Assembly: GCF_900091525.1 (NCBI RefSeq)
Contig: NZ_FMCU01000001.1
Span: 806,001-870,000 of the forward strand
Direction of reading: 5' to 3'
DNA from: Micromonospora matsumotoense
GTDB lineage: Bacteria; Actinomycetota; Actinomycetes; Mycobacteriales; Micromonosporaceae
DNA: 64,000 bases
Shown piece after piece: positions 44,724-54,605 of the stretch (the first letter of the stretch is position 1; each line of letters starts with the position of its first letter). The position numbers and the translations under genes are program-made. The notes below the pieces were generated by a model that did no database searches, had not been told where the DNA came from, and saw only the letters and a list, made by a program, of their open reading frames with translations.

Positions 44724-46604
44724 ATGCCGGAGCCGCAGCCGGGAGCAGACCGGCTGGCCGATGGGGGCGACCCGCTCCCAGGTCGGCAGCAGGATCCGGT
44801 GGTCACCGCCGGGTCGGTCGACCTCCCCGTACCCCCACCCCACGACCCTGTCGACACCGCAGCGCCGGCCGACGAGCCCACTCCGGTCACGCAAGGCGAC
44901 CTCGCGCATCCGGCCGGTGAGGATTCCCCGCCGACCCCGCCCGTCGACGCCACCACCGGTCCGGAGCGTCCCACCCTGGCGGAGCCTCCCACCCCGACCG
45001 GGCCCACCACCGCACCGGAGTCCACCAGCCCGACCGGGTCGTCCCACCCGCCGGAGCCGGCCGCCCCGGACGAGCAAACCAACCCGGACGAGCCGGCTGA
45101 CCCGGATGAGCAGACCAGCCCGCCGGAGCCCGTCGGTCCGGACGCGCAGAGCCGTCCGGTGGAGGCGGCCGCCCCGGCGCGGGGGGTCGCCCCCGGCCCG
45201 GTCACCCCGGCGCGGGGGGTCGCCCCCGGCCCGGCCGCCCCGGCGCGGGGATCGGCCGCCGTTCCGGCCGGGAACACGCCCCCCGAGCCGCCGACGCCCG
45301 GCCGACCCGACCCGACCCGACTGGACCCGCACCCCGACGCCCCGCACCCCGACGCCCCTCGCCCCGACGCCACCCGGCTGGAACAGCGCCCCGACGCGAC
45401 GCTGGAGGAGCCGGCGGTGCCCCGGTGGAGTGGTTCCGCCGCCGTACCCGCGCCGCCGCCGCGCCGCCGCGGCTGGGGTGAGTCGGTCGAGTTCTCTCCG
45501 GTGCCGCCGCCACCGCCACCGCCGCTCCCACCGGAGCTGCCCGAACACCGCGCCCCGGTGGACCCGTGGGCGGGCGCGGACACCGGTGGCTGGGACCTGC
45601 ACCACCCGGAACTGGCTCCGCCGCCCTACCCCGCGTCCCCGCCGACCCGCCCCTACCCACCGGTCGCCGACCCGACCCCACCCCAACGGGCCCACGCCAC
45701 CCCGCCGGCCCCGTCGACGCCGCCCTACCAGCACACCCCGACCCCACCGGCCCCGCCCTACCAGCAGACCCCGACGCCGCCGACCCCGCCGGCCCCGTCG
45801 ACGCCCCACCCGCACTCGCCGGCTCCGGCGTACCCGTCGGCGTCGTCGGCCGGTCCGGCCTCGCCGTCGCCGACCCGGCCGTACCCGGTCGCGCCGGTGC
45901 CCGCCGCGCGGCCGGCGTCCCCGCCGCCGGCCCGCCCGGCGCTGCCACCCCCGCCGCCGCCCGCGCCGCCCCGGCCGCCCAAGCAGCGGCGGGTCCGCCC
46001 GCAACCGGTCGCCCCGCCGCCGAACCCCGCCAGCCCTCCCAAGGGGTACGTCCGCCGCAAGCGGCGGCGCTGGCCCTGGGTGCTGCTGCTCAGCCTGGCC
46101 TGCTGCTGTGGCTGCCCCGCCTGGTTCGGCAAGCCGGTCTGGCAGCAGTACCCGGCCGACGCGGCGCTGCCCGCCCAGGTGGCCGACCTGACCCTGCGCG
46201 ACGACTCGGGCAGTGAGGTCGACAAGCTCAAGACCGAGGCACGCAAGGCGAACATGCTGGCCGAGGACGTCTACGCCGGGGTGTACATCACCTCCGACGG
46301 CAAGCGGGTGGCAGTCTTCGGTGACACCGGTTTCCGGTTCCGGCCGGAGTCCGACGCGGACGACGCGATGGTGCAGCTGACCGGCACCTACAAGCTGGGT
46401 ACGCCCCAACCGGTGGACAGCGGCGTGCGGGGCCGGTACGAGCGCTGCGCGACCGGTGTCTCCGACGGCGCCGACGTGGTGGTCTGCACGTCAGTGGACC
46501 ACGGCAGCAGCGCCACCGGAGTCTTCACCCGGCTCTCGGTGGACGACAGCGCCCAACTGCTCGCCAGGATGCGCGCCCAGATCGTCACCCCCAAGCAGGG
46601 CTGA
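44724..46604 (+). CDS. Proline-rich single-pass membrane protein
   Basis: 626 aa, not recognised. Residues 1-430 are Pro/Ala/Thr-rich and disordered, with an internal duplication (P-A-R-G-V-A-P-G-P repeated, matched by an identical DNA repeat near 45176-45250). K-R-R-R-W-P-W-V-L-L-L-S-L is a stop-transfer helix followed by a Cys-rich segment (A-C-C-C-G-C). The C-terminal ~150 residues form a small folded domain, probably outside the cell. The layout resembles actinobacterial proteins with a cytoplasmic tail and an external sensor. ATG 44724 has AGGAGA upstream. Confidence 0.75.
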   Translation: MPEPQPGADRLADGGDPLPGRQQDPVVTAGSVDLPVPPPHDPVDTAAPADEPTPVTQGDLAHPAGEDSPPTPPVDATTGPERPTLAEPPTPTGPTTAPESTSPTGSSHPPEPAAPDEQTNPDEPADPDEQTSPPEPVGPDAQSRPVEAAAPARGVAPGPVTPARGVAPGPAAPARGSAAVPAGNTPPEPPTPGRPDPTRLDPHPDAPHPDAPRPDATRLEQRPDATLEEPAVPRWSGSAAVPAPPPRRRGWGESVEFSPVPPPPPPPLPPELPEHRAPVDPWAGADTGGWDLHHPELAPPPYPASPPTRPYPPVADPTPPQRAHATPPAPSTPPYQHTPTPPAPPYQQTPTPPTPPAPSTPHPHSPAPAYPSASSAGPASPSPTRPYPVAPVPAARPASPPPARPALPPPPPPAPPRPPKQRRVRPQPVAPPPNPASPPKGYVRRKRRRWPWVLLLSLACCCGCPAWFGKPVWQQYPADAALPAQVADLTLRDDSGSEVDKLKTEARKANMLAEDVYAGVYITSDGKRVAVFGDTGFRFRPESDADDAMVQLTGTYKLGTPQPVDSGVRGRYERCATGVSDGADVVVCTSVDHGSSATGVFTRLSVDDSAQLLARMRAQIVTPKQG

Positions 46605-46655
46605 GCGCGGGCCGGCGCCACCCACGCCCGGTCAGGCCGGAGCCGGGCGGACCGG

Positions 46656-47348
46656 TCAGGCCGGGGTCCCGCCCGGGGTGGGCTCGGCCCGGCGGGGGGC
46701 GTAGCGGGGGACGTACTCCTGGCCGGTGAGCTTCTGGATCTCGGCCATCAGCTCGTCGGTCATCTCCCGCAGCGAGGTGCGGTCGTCGGAGCGGCCGGTG
46801 AAGTCCAACGGCTTGCCGAACCGGATGACGATCTTCGCCTTGCCGGGGCGGGGAATCCGGGTGCCGATCGGCTGCACCTTGTCGGTGCCGGTCACCCCGA
46901 CCGGGATCACCGGCACCCCGGCCGCCACCGCCAGCCGGGCGGTGCCGGTCCGTCCCCGGTAGAGCCGGCCGTCGGGCGAGCGGGTCCCCTCGGGGTAGAC
47001 GGCGACCAGGTCGCCACCGCGCAGCGCGGGGATGGCCGCGTCGAACGCGGACAGTGCGGCCCGGCCACCGGCCCGCTCGACCGGAATGGCCCCCAGGCCG
47101 GTGAGGACGAACTTGGACAGCGCGCCCCGCGCACCGGTGCCGGTGAAGTACTCCGACTTGGCCCAGAAGGCGAGGTGCCGGGGGACGACGGTGCCCAGGA
47201 GCAGTTCGTCGGCGACGGAGAGGTGGTTGCCCGCGAAGATCGCGCCGCCGGTCGCCGGGATGTGCTCCAGCCCCTCGACGGTCGGGCGGAAGGCCAGCCG
47301 CATCGCGGGTCCCACGGTGAGCTTGCCGATGGTGTAGAGCAGCGGCAC
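46656..47348 (-). CDS. plsC: 1-Acyl-sn-glycerol-3-phosphate acyltransferase
   Basis: 230-aa lysophosphatidic-acid acyltransferase of phospholipid synthesis. The catalytic N-H-L-S-V-A-D (NHx4D) and P-E-G-T-R-S motifs are present. GTG 47348 has GGAGGACCA upstream; the open frame runs back to 47507 in low-complexity sequence. It lies between ileS and the proline-rich protein. The convergent end at 46620-46660 holds a direct repeat CCGGTCAGGCCGG, of which the second copy covers the stop codon. Confidence 0.92.
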   Translation of the reverse strand: MPLLYTIGKLTVGPAMRLAFRPTVEGLEHIPATGGAIFAGNHLSVADELLLGTVVPRHLAFWAKSEYFTGTGARGALSKFVLTGLGAIPVERAGGRAALSAFDAAIPALRGGDLVAVYPEGTRSPDGRLYRGRTGTARLAVAAGVPVIPVGVTGTDKVQPIGTRIPRPGKAKIVIRFGKPLDFTGRSDDRTSLREMTDELMAEIQKLTGQEYVPRYAPRRAEPTPGGTPA

Positions 47349-47510
47349 TGGTCCTCCGGCGATCGTACGTTGAACAGGCGGTGTCACGGTAGCGGACGGA
47401 CGCCCGCGCGACCCAACGGGTGCACGCGCGTCCGCCCACTGGATCGCGGGTCCGGGGAAGGGTCCCCACCCCCGCGTGTCAGGCGATGGTGGGGGGCCCT
47501 TCCGCACGCC

Positions 47511-50500
47511 TCACACCGGGCGGACGGTCACCGTCACCCGCTCGCCGTCGCCGACCTCACCGGTGAAACCGGCCAGGCCGTCGGCGAAGTCCACCGTGTC
47601 GGCGAGCACCTCCCGGGCCACGAACCCGGTGTACGCCGACACCGCCGCCCGCACCTGCTCGCTGGCCGACACCGACACCACGATCCGGTCGGAGATGTCC
47701 AGGTCGGCGTCCCGGCGGGCCTGCTGCACGACCCGGACCACGTCCCGGGCCAGTCCCTCGGCGGCCAACTCCGGGGTGACCTCGGTGTCGAGCACGACGA
47801 CGCCCTCGCCGCCGGGAAGCGGCGCGGAGTGCTCGGCGTCGGCGGCGACCAGGCGCAGCTCGTACTCACCCTCGGCGAGGGTGACCCCGGCGGCGACGGG
47901 GGCACCGTCGTGCAACTCCCACTCCCCCGCCTTGACCGCCCTGATCACCTGCTGCACCTGCTTGCCGACCCGGGGGCCGAGTGCCCGGGGCACCACGGTC
48001 AGCACCTGCTGGCAGTAGTCGGCGACCTGCTCGGAGAACTCCACCGCCTTGACGTTGACCTCGTCGGCGACCAGGTCGGCGAAGGGCCGCAGCTGGTCCG
48101 CGACCGGGGAGGCCACGGTCAGCCGGGGCAGCGGCAGCCGGACCCGCAGCCCCTTGGCCTTGCGCAGCGACAGCGCCGCCGAGCAGACGTCCCGGGTGGC
48201 GTCCATCGACGCGACCAGGTCGTGGTCGGCCGGGAACTCCTGCGCCGACGGCCAGTCGGTCAGGTGCACCGACCGCTCCCCGGTGAGCCCACGCCAGATC
48301 TCCTCGGCGGTCAGCGGGGCCAGCGGCGCCACCACCCGGCAGAGCGTCTCCAGCACCGTCCACAGGGTGTCGAACGCGTCGGCGTCACCCGACCAGAACC
48401 GGTCCCGGGAGCGCCGCACGTACCAGTTGGTCAGCGCGTCCAGGTAGGACCGGACGGTGCCGCAGGCCCCGGAGATGTCGTACGCGTCCATCTGCGCACC
48501 GACCGTCTCCACCAGTTCCCGGGTCTTGGCCAGCACGTACCGGTCGAGCAGGTGCGTGCTGTCCACCCGCCGCCGGGCGGTGTGCCCGTCGGCGTTGGCG
48601 TAGAGCGAGAAGAAGTACCAGACGTTCCACAGCGGCAGCAGCACCTGCCGGACGGCGTCGCGGATCGCCGGCTCGGTGACCGCCATGTCGCCGCCGCGCA
48701 GCACCGGCGAGGACATCAGCATCCAGCGCATCGCGTCCGAGCCGTACGCGTCGAAGACGTGGTACACGTCGGGGTAGTTGCGCAGGCTCTTGGACATCTT
48801 GCGCCCGTCGGAGCCGAGCAGGATGCCGTGGCTGAGGCAGTTGCGGAACGCCGGCCGGTCGAACAGCGCGGTGGCCAGCACGTGCATGGTGTAGAACCAG
48901 CCCCGGGTCTGCCCGATGTACTCCACGATGAAGTCGCCCGGGTAGTGGTGCTCGAACCAGTCGGCGTTCTCGAACGGGTAGTGCACCTGGGCGAACGGCA
49001 TCGCGCCGGACTCGAACCAGCAGTCCAGCACCTCCGGCACCCGACGCATCATCGACTTGCCGGTCGGGTCGTCCGGGTTGGGGCGGACCAGGTCGTCGAC
49101 GGCCGGCCGGTGCAGGTCGGTCAGGCGTACGCCGAAGTCCCGTTCGATCTCGGCCAGCGAGCCGTAGACGTCCAGCCGGGGATAGGTGGGGTCGTCGGAC
49201 TTCCAGGCCGGGATCGGCGAACCCCAGAACCGGTTGCGGCTGATCGACCAGTCCCGGGCGTTGGCCAGCCACTTGCCGAACGAGCCGTCCTTGATGTGCC
49301 CGGGGGTCCAGTTGATCTGCTGGTTCAGCTCGACCATCCGGTCCCGGAACTGCGTCACCGCGACGAACCACGACGACACCGCCTTGTAGACCAGCGGGGT
49401 GTCGCAGCGCCAGCAGTGCGGGTACGAGTGGGTGTAGGTGTCCTGCCGCAGCACCACCCCCCGCTCCTTCAGCTCCCGGATCACCGGCTTGTTGACGTCG
49501 AAGACCTGCTCACCCTGGTAGGGCGGGACCAGCGCGGTGAACCGGGTGTGGTCGTCCACGGTGACGACGGTGGGGATGCCGGCGGCGTTGCAGACGTTCT
49601 GGTCGTCCTCACCGAACGCCGGGGCGAGGTGCACGATCCCGGTGCCGTCCTCGGTGGTGACGAACTCCGCGCCGAGCACCTGGTAGGCGTTCGGGCCGGC
49701 CTGCTCGACGAGGAAGTCGAACAGCGGGGTGTAGCGGCGTCCGACCAGGTCCCGGCCGTACACCGTGCCGACCTGCTCGAAACCGTCCAGCTCCTTGGCG
49801 TACGCGGCCAGCCGCGCCGCGCCGACGACGAACCGCTCGCCGTCGCGGTCGAGCACCGCGTACTCGATGTCGGGGCCGACGGCGAGCGCCAGGTTCGACG
49901 GCAGGGTCCACGGGGTGGTGGTCCAGACGCCCAGCTTCACCGGCCCGCGCAGCAGCTCCGGGGCGGACTCGTCGGCGGTCAGCCCGAACCACACGGTCAG
50001 CGTCGGGTCGTGCCGGTCGCGGTAGACGTCGTCCATCCGGGTCTCGGTGTTCGACAGCGGCGTCTCGCACCGCCAGCAGTACGCCAGCACCCGGAAACCC
50101 TCGTAGATCAGGCCCTTGTCGTGCAGGGTCTTGAAGGCCCACATGACGCTTTCCATGTAGTCCAGGTCGAGGGTCTTGTAGTCGTTGGCGAAGTCGACCC
50201 AGCGGGCCTGCCGGTTGATGTACCGCTCCCAGTCCTGGGTGAACTCCAGCACCGAGGAGCGGCACGCCTCGTTGAACCGGGCCACCCCGAGGTCGAGGAT
50301 CTCCGCCTTGCTGGTGATGCCGAGCTGCTTCTCGGCCACCACCTCGGCGGGCAGGCCGTGACAGTCCCAGCCGAAGCGCCGCTCGACGTGCCGACCGCGC
50401 ATGGTCTGGTAACGCGGCACCACGTCCTTGACGTACCCGGTGAACAGGTGGCCGTAGTGCGGCAGGCCGTTGGCGAACGGCGGGCCGTCGTAGAAGACGT

Positions 50501-50654
50501 ACTCGTTCTTGCCGTCGTCGCCGGCCGGCCGGGCCGCCACCGAGGCCTCGAAGGTCCGGTCGGCGGTCCAGTGCTCCAGGACGCGGCGTTCGACCGCGGG
50601 CAGGTCCGGGCTCGCCGGGACGCCGGCGGCCGGGTCGTGCAACGGATAGCCCAT
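47511..50654 (-). CDS. ileS: Isoleucine-tRNA ligase
   Basis: 1047-aa class I synthetase. H-Y-G-H (HIGH) at residues 66-69, a CP1 editing domain, G-R-K-M-S-K-S in the anticodon-proximal half and a C-terminal anticodon-binding region. The length is that of the long, eukaryote-like IleRS of actinobacteria, the type often associated with mupirocin resistance (family knowledge). ATG has GAGGAGAG upstream, which is masked by the T-box sequestrator. Confidence 0.97.
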   Translation of the reverse strand: MGYPLHDPAAGVPASPDLPAVERRVLEHWTADRTFEASVAARPAGDDGKNEYVFYDGPPFANGLPHYGHLFTGYVKDVVPRYQTMRGRHVERRFGWDCHGLPAEVVAEKQLGITSKAEILDLGVARFNEACRSSVLEFTQDWERYINRQARWVDFANDYKTLDLDYMESVMWAFKTLHDKGLIYEGFRVLAYCWRCETPLSNTETRMDDVYRDRHDPTLTVWFGLTADESAPELLRGPVKLGVWTTTPWTLPSNLALAVGPDIEYAVLDRDGERFVVGAARLAAYAKELDGFEQVGTVYGRDLVGRRYTPLFDFLVEQAGPNAYQVLGAEFVTTEDGTGIVHLAPAFGEDDQNVCNAAGIPTVVTVDDHTRFTALVPPYQGEQVFDVNKPVIRELKERGVVLRQDTYTHSYPHCWRCDTPLVYKAVSSWFVAVTQFRDRMVELNQQINWTPGHIKDGSFGKWLANARDWSISRNRFWGSPIPAWKSDDPTYPRLDVYGSLAEIERDFGVRLTDLHRPAVDDLVRPNPDDPTGKSMMRRVPEVLDCWFESGAMPFAQVHYPFENADWFEHHYPGDFIVEYIGQTRGWFYTMHVLATALFDRPAFRNCLSHGILLGSDGRKMSKSLRNYPDVYHVFDAYGSDAMRWMLMSSPVLRGGDMAVTEPAIRDAVRQVLLPLWNVWYFFSLYANADGHTARRRVDSTHLLDRYVLAKTRELVETVGAQMDAYDISGACGTVRSYLDALTNWYVRRSRDRFWSGDADAFDTLWTVLETLCRVVAPLAPLTAEEIWRGLTGERSVHLTDWPSAQEFPADHDLVASMDATRDVCSAALSLRKAKGLRVRLPLPRLTVASPVADQLRPFADLVADEVNVKAVEFSEQVADYCQQVLTVVPRALGPRVGKQVQQVIRAVKAGEWELHDGAPVAAGVTLAEGEYELRLVAADAEHSAPLPGGEGVVVLDTEVTPELAAEGLARDVVRVVQQARRDADLDISDRIVVSVSASEQVRAAVSAYTGFVAREVLADTVDFADGLAGFTGEVGDGERVTVTVRPV

Positions 50655-50893
50655 CGGGGGTCGCTCTCCTCTGGCAGCTCACTGATCTCGTGGTCTGCGA
50701 GGACGAGCCTGTCCGGTACGCCGTCGTCGACGCCCCGGGCCGGGCCCGCGGTACCACCCCGCTTGGCGGTCAGGATCGACCGCCCGCTCGTTGGTCGGCT
50801 GTGACGGGCCGCCCCGTCCGGTTCTAGTCGGGCCCGAGGGCCCTTTCTTCCGGAGGCTCACCGGTGATGGCCGGATCGTCGCCTGTACCGGTC
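50655..50893 (-). promoter_or_regulatory. T-box riboswitch of ileS (translational)
   Basis: The leader contains GGGGTGGTACCGCG (about 50746-50759), the T-box core. Upstream is a candidate specifier ATC (50866-50868) in a short Stem I with C-C-G-G arms, as in actinobacterial ileS leaders. Near the gene, UCCUCGCAG (about 50695-50703) can pair with CUGC and GAGGA (50667-50678), burying the ribosome binding site; this is the sequestrator. Uncharged tRNA-Ile should open it. The promoter box TACCCT is at 50894-50899. The rest of the gap up to 51016 belongs to the divergent ABC gene promoter. Confidence 0.85.
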
Positions 50894-51003
50894 AGGGTAC
50901 TCGACCGGCGGCAGCGCCCGCCGCCGAGTTACGCCGGGCCCGAGCAGGCGGGGCCCGGCCCGCCGCCGCGGTAACGGGGGTGCGGGCGCCCCTGGTCGGC
51001 CCA

Positions 51004-51009
51004 TAGATT
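51004..51009 (+). promoter_or_regulatory. Leaderless -10 box for the ABC exporter
   Basis: TAGATT, 7 nt before the ATG at 51017. Confidence 0.55.
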
Positions 51010-51016
51010 CGCGGCC

Positions 51017-52027
51017 ATGGGTGAACACGCGATCGAGGCGGTGGGGCTGCACCGCAGCTACCGCAGCCGGACCGGCTGGTTACGACCACAGCGCCGGGAG
51101 GTGCACGCCGTCGCCGGGGTCGACCTCGCGGTGCGCCACGGTGAACTGTTCGGCCTGCTCGGCCCGAACGGCGCCGGCAAGACCACCACCATCAAGCTGC
51201 TCAACACCCTGCTCATCCCGACCGGGGGCGAGGCCCGGATCTGCGGCTTCGACGTGGTCCGGCAGACCCGGGAGGTGCGCCGCCGGATCGGGTACGTCTT
51301 CGGCGGCGACCGGGGTCTCTACGATCGGCTCTCCGCCCGGGACAACCTGCGCTACTTCGCCGAGTTGTACGGCGTACCGGGCCGGGAGCAGAAGCGCCGG
51401 ATCGCCGAGTTGTTCGCGCTGGTCCGGCTGACCGGCCGGGAGGACGACCGGGTCGAGAGCTACTCCCGGGGCATGCGGCAGCGGCTGCACATCGCCCGGG
51501 GGCTGCTGCACCGGCCCCGGGTGCTGTTTCTCGACGAGCCGTCGATCGGGGTCGACCCGGTGGCCGCCCGGGAGCTGCGGCAGACCGTCGCCGAACTGGC
51601 CGCCACCGGCACCACCGTGCTGCTGACCACGCACTACATGGCCGAGGCCGACGAGTTGTGCGGCCGGATCGCGGTGATCGCGGGCGGCCGGCTCCAGGCG
51701 CTGGGCACCCCCGCCGAGCTGCGCCACCACGCCGACGGCCGGCGGGTGCTGGAGGTGCAGGCGTACGGGGTGACCGACGGGCAGCTGGCCGCCATCCGGG
51801 CCCGGCCCGGCGTACGCGAGGTGAGCCTGGCGGTGCACGGTGCGGCGCAGCTGCTCGGGGTGCAGTCCGACGCGGGGGTGGACGTGCAGGCCGACGTGCT
51901 GCGGGAGCTGAGCGGGGTGCGGCTGGGCCGGGTGACCGCCCGGCAGCCCACCCTGGAGGACGCGTACGTGGCGATCGTCAACCGGGCGGCGGAGCCGACG
52001 CCGCTGGTCGGTGGGGTGCCGGCGTGA
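51017..52027 (+). CDS. ABC-2 exporter ATP-binding protein
   Basis: 336-aa ATPase. Walker A G-P-N-G-A-G-K-T-T, signature Y-S-R-G-M-R-Q-R (in place of LSGGQ), Walker B L-F-L-D-E-P, then a H-loop T-T-H-Y. A ~80-residue C-terminal extension is common in DrrA-like exporters. It is divergent from ileS. The stop codon overlaps the start of the first permease by 4 bp. The transported molecule is unknown. Confidence 0.93.
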   Translation: MGEHAIEAVGLHRSYRSRTGWLRPQRREVHAVAGVDLAVRHGELFGLLGPNGAGKTTTIKLLNTLLIPTGGEARICGFDVVRQTREVRRRIGYVFGGDRGLYDRLSARDNLRYFAELYGVPGREQKRRIAELFALVRLTGREDDRVESYSRGMRQRLHIARGLLHRPRVLFLDEPSIGVDPVAARELRQTVAELAATGTTVLLTTHYMAEADELCGRIAVIAGGRLQALGTPAELRHHADGRRVLEVQAYGVTDGQLAAIRARPGVREVSLAVHGAAQLLGVQSDAGVDVQADVLRELSGVRLGRVTARQPTLEDAYVAIVNRAAEPTPLVGGVPA

Positions 52028-52794
52028 GCACCCTGCGGATGATCGCGGTCGGCGCGCTGCTGCACGTCAAGCAGCTCAGCCGCTCCCCCTTCGAGATCGC
52101 CATCGCGCTGTTCGTCCCGGTGGTGCAGGCGACCCTGGCGGTCTATCTGTTCCGGGCCGGCGGCGAGCCGGACCGGTTGCTGGAGGCGGCGGTGGGCGCG
52201 GGCCTGATGGGGGTCTGGTCGACGGTGTTGTTCGGCTCCGGCGGGGCGATCCAGTCCCAGCGTTGGCAGGGCACCCTGGAGATGATCATGTTGGCGCCCC
52301 GGTCGCCGGCGCTGGTGCTGCTGCCGGTCACCCTGGCCACCGGCATCACCGGCACGTACGCGATGCTCGCCACCCTGGCCTGGGGACGGTTGCTCTACGG
52401 CATCCCGCTCGACTTCGCCCACCCGGTGGCGTTTCCGGTGGCCGTCGCCGGCTGCATCGCCGGGCTGGGCATGTTCGGGCTGCTGCTGGCGTCCAGCTTC
52501 GTGCTGCTGCGGCACGCCAACGCCCTGGCCAACATGCTGGAGTACCCGATCTGGCTGGTCTCCGGGATGCTCGTGCCGGTCACCGCGCTGCCCGGCTGGA
52601 CCGGGCCGGTCGCCGCGGTGCTCCCGACCACCTGGGGGGCCCGCGCGGTGCACGAGGCCGCCGCCGGCGGGCCGGTCTGGCCGGCGCTCGGCGGCTGCCT
52701 GGCGATCAGCCTGGCGTGCCTGGCCGTCGGCTGGGTGTTGATGACGTACGTCGAGCGCCGGGCCCGGGTCGCCGCGACCCTGGCCCTGGCCTGA
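52024..52794 (+). CDS. ABC-2 exporter permease, first
   Basis: 256-aa six-helix ABC-2-type permease, starting after the ATPase with a GTGA overlap. W-S-T-V-L-F-G-S-G-G-A-I-Q-S is the coupling region before Q-G-T-L-E. It works with the second permease as a heterodimer. Confidence 0.9.
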   Translation: MSTLRMIAVGALLHVKQLSRSPFEIAIALFVPVVQATLAVYLFRAGGEPDRLLEAAVGAGLMGVWSTVLFGSGGAIQSQRWQGTLEMIMLAPRSPALVLLPVTLATGITGTYAMLATLAWGRLLYGIPLDFAHPVAFPVAVAGCIAGLGMFGLLLASSFVLLRHANALANMLEYPIWLVSGMLVPVTALPGWTGPVAAVLPTTWGARAVHEAAAGGPVWPALGGCLAISLACLAVGWVLMTYVERRARVAATLALA

Positions 52795-52842
52795 GGGGGC
52801 ACCGGTGCACGTCCGATCCCGACCGGTCGACGGAGGTCCCCG

Positions 52843-53631
52843 ATGAGCGCGCTGTTCCGGCTGGTCGGCGTGGGTGGGGTGATCGCCTACCGGGCCCTGT
52901 TCAACTGGACCACCCCGTCGATCTTCGTGGGCACCCTGCTGGTGGGCCCACTGTTCCAGCTCTTCTTCTTCGCCTACCTGGGGCGGGAGTTCGGGGTCGC
53001 CGACGACCGGTTCTACATCGTCGGCAACGCGGTGCTCACCGCCGCACTGGCCTGCGTCTACGGCGGCACCATGGCGGTGGCCAACGAGCGGCGCTTCGGC
53101 ACCCTCGGGCACGTGCTGCTCTCCCCGCGCAGCCGCACCGCCATCTTCCTCGGCCGGGTGCTGCCGTACGCCGGCAACGGCCTGCTGATCGCGGCGAGCA
53201 CGCTCACCGTGGCCGCGCTCCTGCTCGGTCTGAGGATTCCGGCCACCGCCCTGCCCGGCCTGCTGCTGGCGCTGGCGGCGGCCTCGCTCACCTGCGGGTT
53301 CTTCGGGCTGACCCTGGGCGCGTTGGGGCTGCGCTTCCGGGACGTCTTCCTGATCTCGAACGTGGCGGTGGCGCTGCTGCTGTTGTTCACCGGGGTGAAC
53401 GTGCCGGCCGACAGCCTGCCGGCCGGCATCCGCGCGGTCGGCGCGGTGCTCCCGATCACCCATGCCGCCGACGCGGCCCGGCGGCTGGCCGGCGGGGCCA
53501 CCCTGGGCGACGCCCTGCCGGCGATCGGCGTCGAGCTGGCCGTCGGGGTCGGCTACGCCGTGCTGGCGGCCGGGCTGTTGACGGTGTTCGAGGCGGAGTC
53601 CCGTCGCCGCGCCTCGCTGGACACCCTCTGA
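52843..53631 (+). CDS. ABC-2 exporter permease, second
   Basis: 262-aa permease with the same fold. A typical E-R-R-F-G-T-L-G-H segment follows the second helix. It starts 48 bp after the first permease with its own ATG and is followed by a hairpin terminator. The three genes form a complete exporter. Confidence 0.9.
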   Translation: MSALFRLVGVGGVIAYRALFNWTTPSIFVGTLLVGPLFQLFFFAYLGREFGVADDRFYIVGNAVLTAALACVYGGTMAVANERRFGTLGHVLLSPRSRTAIFLGRVLPYAGNGLLIAASTLTVAALLLGLRIPATALPGLLLALAAASLTCGFFGLTLGALGLRFRDVFLISNVAVALLLLFTGVNVPADSLPAGIRAVGAVLPITHAADAARRLAGGATLGDALPAIGVELAVGVGYAVLAAGLLTVFEAESRRRASLDTL

Positions 53632-53632
53632 A

Positions 53633-53661
53633 CCGGTGGGCCGGCGGGTCCCGCCCACCGG
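53633..53661. terminator. Hairpin between exporter and hydrolase
   Basis: CCGGTGGGC pairs with GCCCACCGG across an 11-nt loop between two convergent genes, so it could end transcription in both directions. Confidence 0.7.
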
Positions 53662-53681
53662 CCCATCCACGGGGTCACGGC

Positions 53682-54467
53682 TCAGCCGGTGACTTCCAGA
53701 TAGCGGTCGAGCATCGCGTCGACCTGGGCCGGCACCTGGAGCTGGACGAAGTGCCCGGAGCCCACGGTCTGTCCGATGAACGCCTGCGGCGCGAGTTCGG
53801 CCAGCCGGGCGTAGTCGGCGAACGGGGCGTTGCTGCCCACGAAGATCAGCGGGCGGTCCCAGCGGTGCAGGGCCGCCACGTCCCCCTCGGCGGCGCTCCA
53901 CTCGGCCAGCCCGGCGATCGGCGCGTACGCCACCTCGGTCGAGGGTCGGGCGGTGGCCGCCACCACCCGCTCCACCAGGCGCGGGTCGGAGTACGGCGGG
54001 AAGTACGACCGGACGATCGACTCCCGGACCGCACCCGAGGTGTCGTCCCGCAGCGAGGCCGCCACCTGGGCGATCGCGGCGGCGGCGCCGGGCGGGCCGG
54101 CCACCGCGGAGTCGAGCAGCCCCAACCCGGTGAACCGGTCCCGGTCGCCGGCGGCGGCCACCAGTGACCAGACACCACCCAGGCTGTGCCCGATCACGAA
54201 GACCCGGCGCAGGTCGAGCGCGTGGGCGAAGGCCCGCAGGTGGCCGGCCATCTCGGTCACGCCGTAGCCGTCGGCCGGGGGTGGGCTGGCCCCGTGGCCG
54301 GGCATGTCGACGGCGATCACCCGGGCCTGCCGGTCGGCCAGGTGCCGGGCCAGGGGTGCCATGAAATCGTGGTCGCAGCACCAGCCGTGCACCAGCAGGA
54401 AGGTGTCACGCCGACCGTGCCCGTACGTCCAGTACCGCATCCCGGCGGCCGTCTGCCTGTCCATCAT
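53682..54467 (-). CDS. Alpha/beta hydrolase
   Basis: 261-aa hydrolase. H-G-W-C-C-D precedes the oxyanion region, the nucleophile Ser lies in G-H-S-L-G-G, and a C-terminal His in G-S-G-H-F-V-Q completes the triad. The substrate is unknown. ATG 54467 is preceded by GGGGGACTCG. It is divergent from the debranching-enzyme fusion with a 138-bp gap in which no clear promoter was found. Confidence 0.88.
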   Translation of the reverse strand: MMDRQTAAGMRYWTYGHGRRDTFLLVHGWCCDHDFMAPLARHLADRQARVIAVDMPGHGASPPPADGYGVTEMAGHLRAFAHALDLRRVFVIGHSLGGVWSLVAAAGDRDRFTGLGLLDSAVAGPPGAAAAIAQVAASLRDDTSGAVRESIVRSYFPPYSDPRLVERVVAATARPSTEVAYAPIAGLAEWSAAEGDVAALHRWDRPLIFVGSNAPFADYARLAELAPQAFIGQTVGSGHFVQLQVPAQVDAMLDRYLEVTG

Positions 54468-54605
54468 CGAGTCCCCCCCGGCGTTTGCGCAGCGTAGTGG
54501 CGTTCTTCCACTTAAGCGCGCCCGCCCGGACCCGGCGCGGCGTATTGTTCCTTTTGGCACACCTAGACCTTTTCGTGGGCGTGCCAGCGGGGACGGGAGC
54601 GGGCG

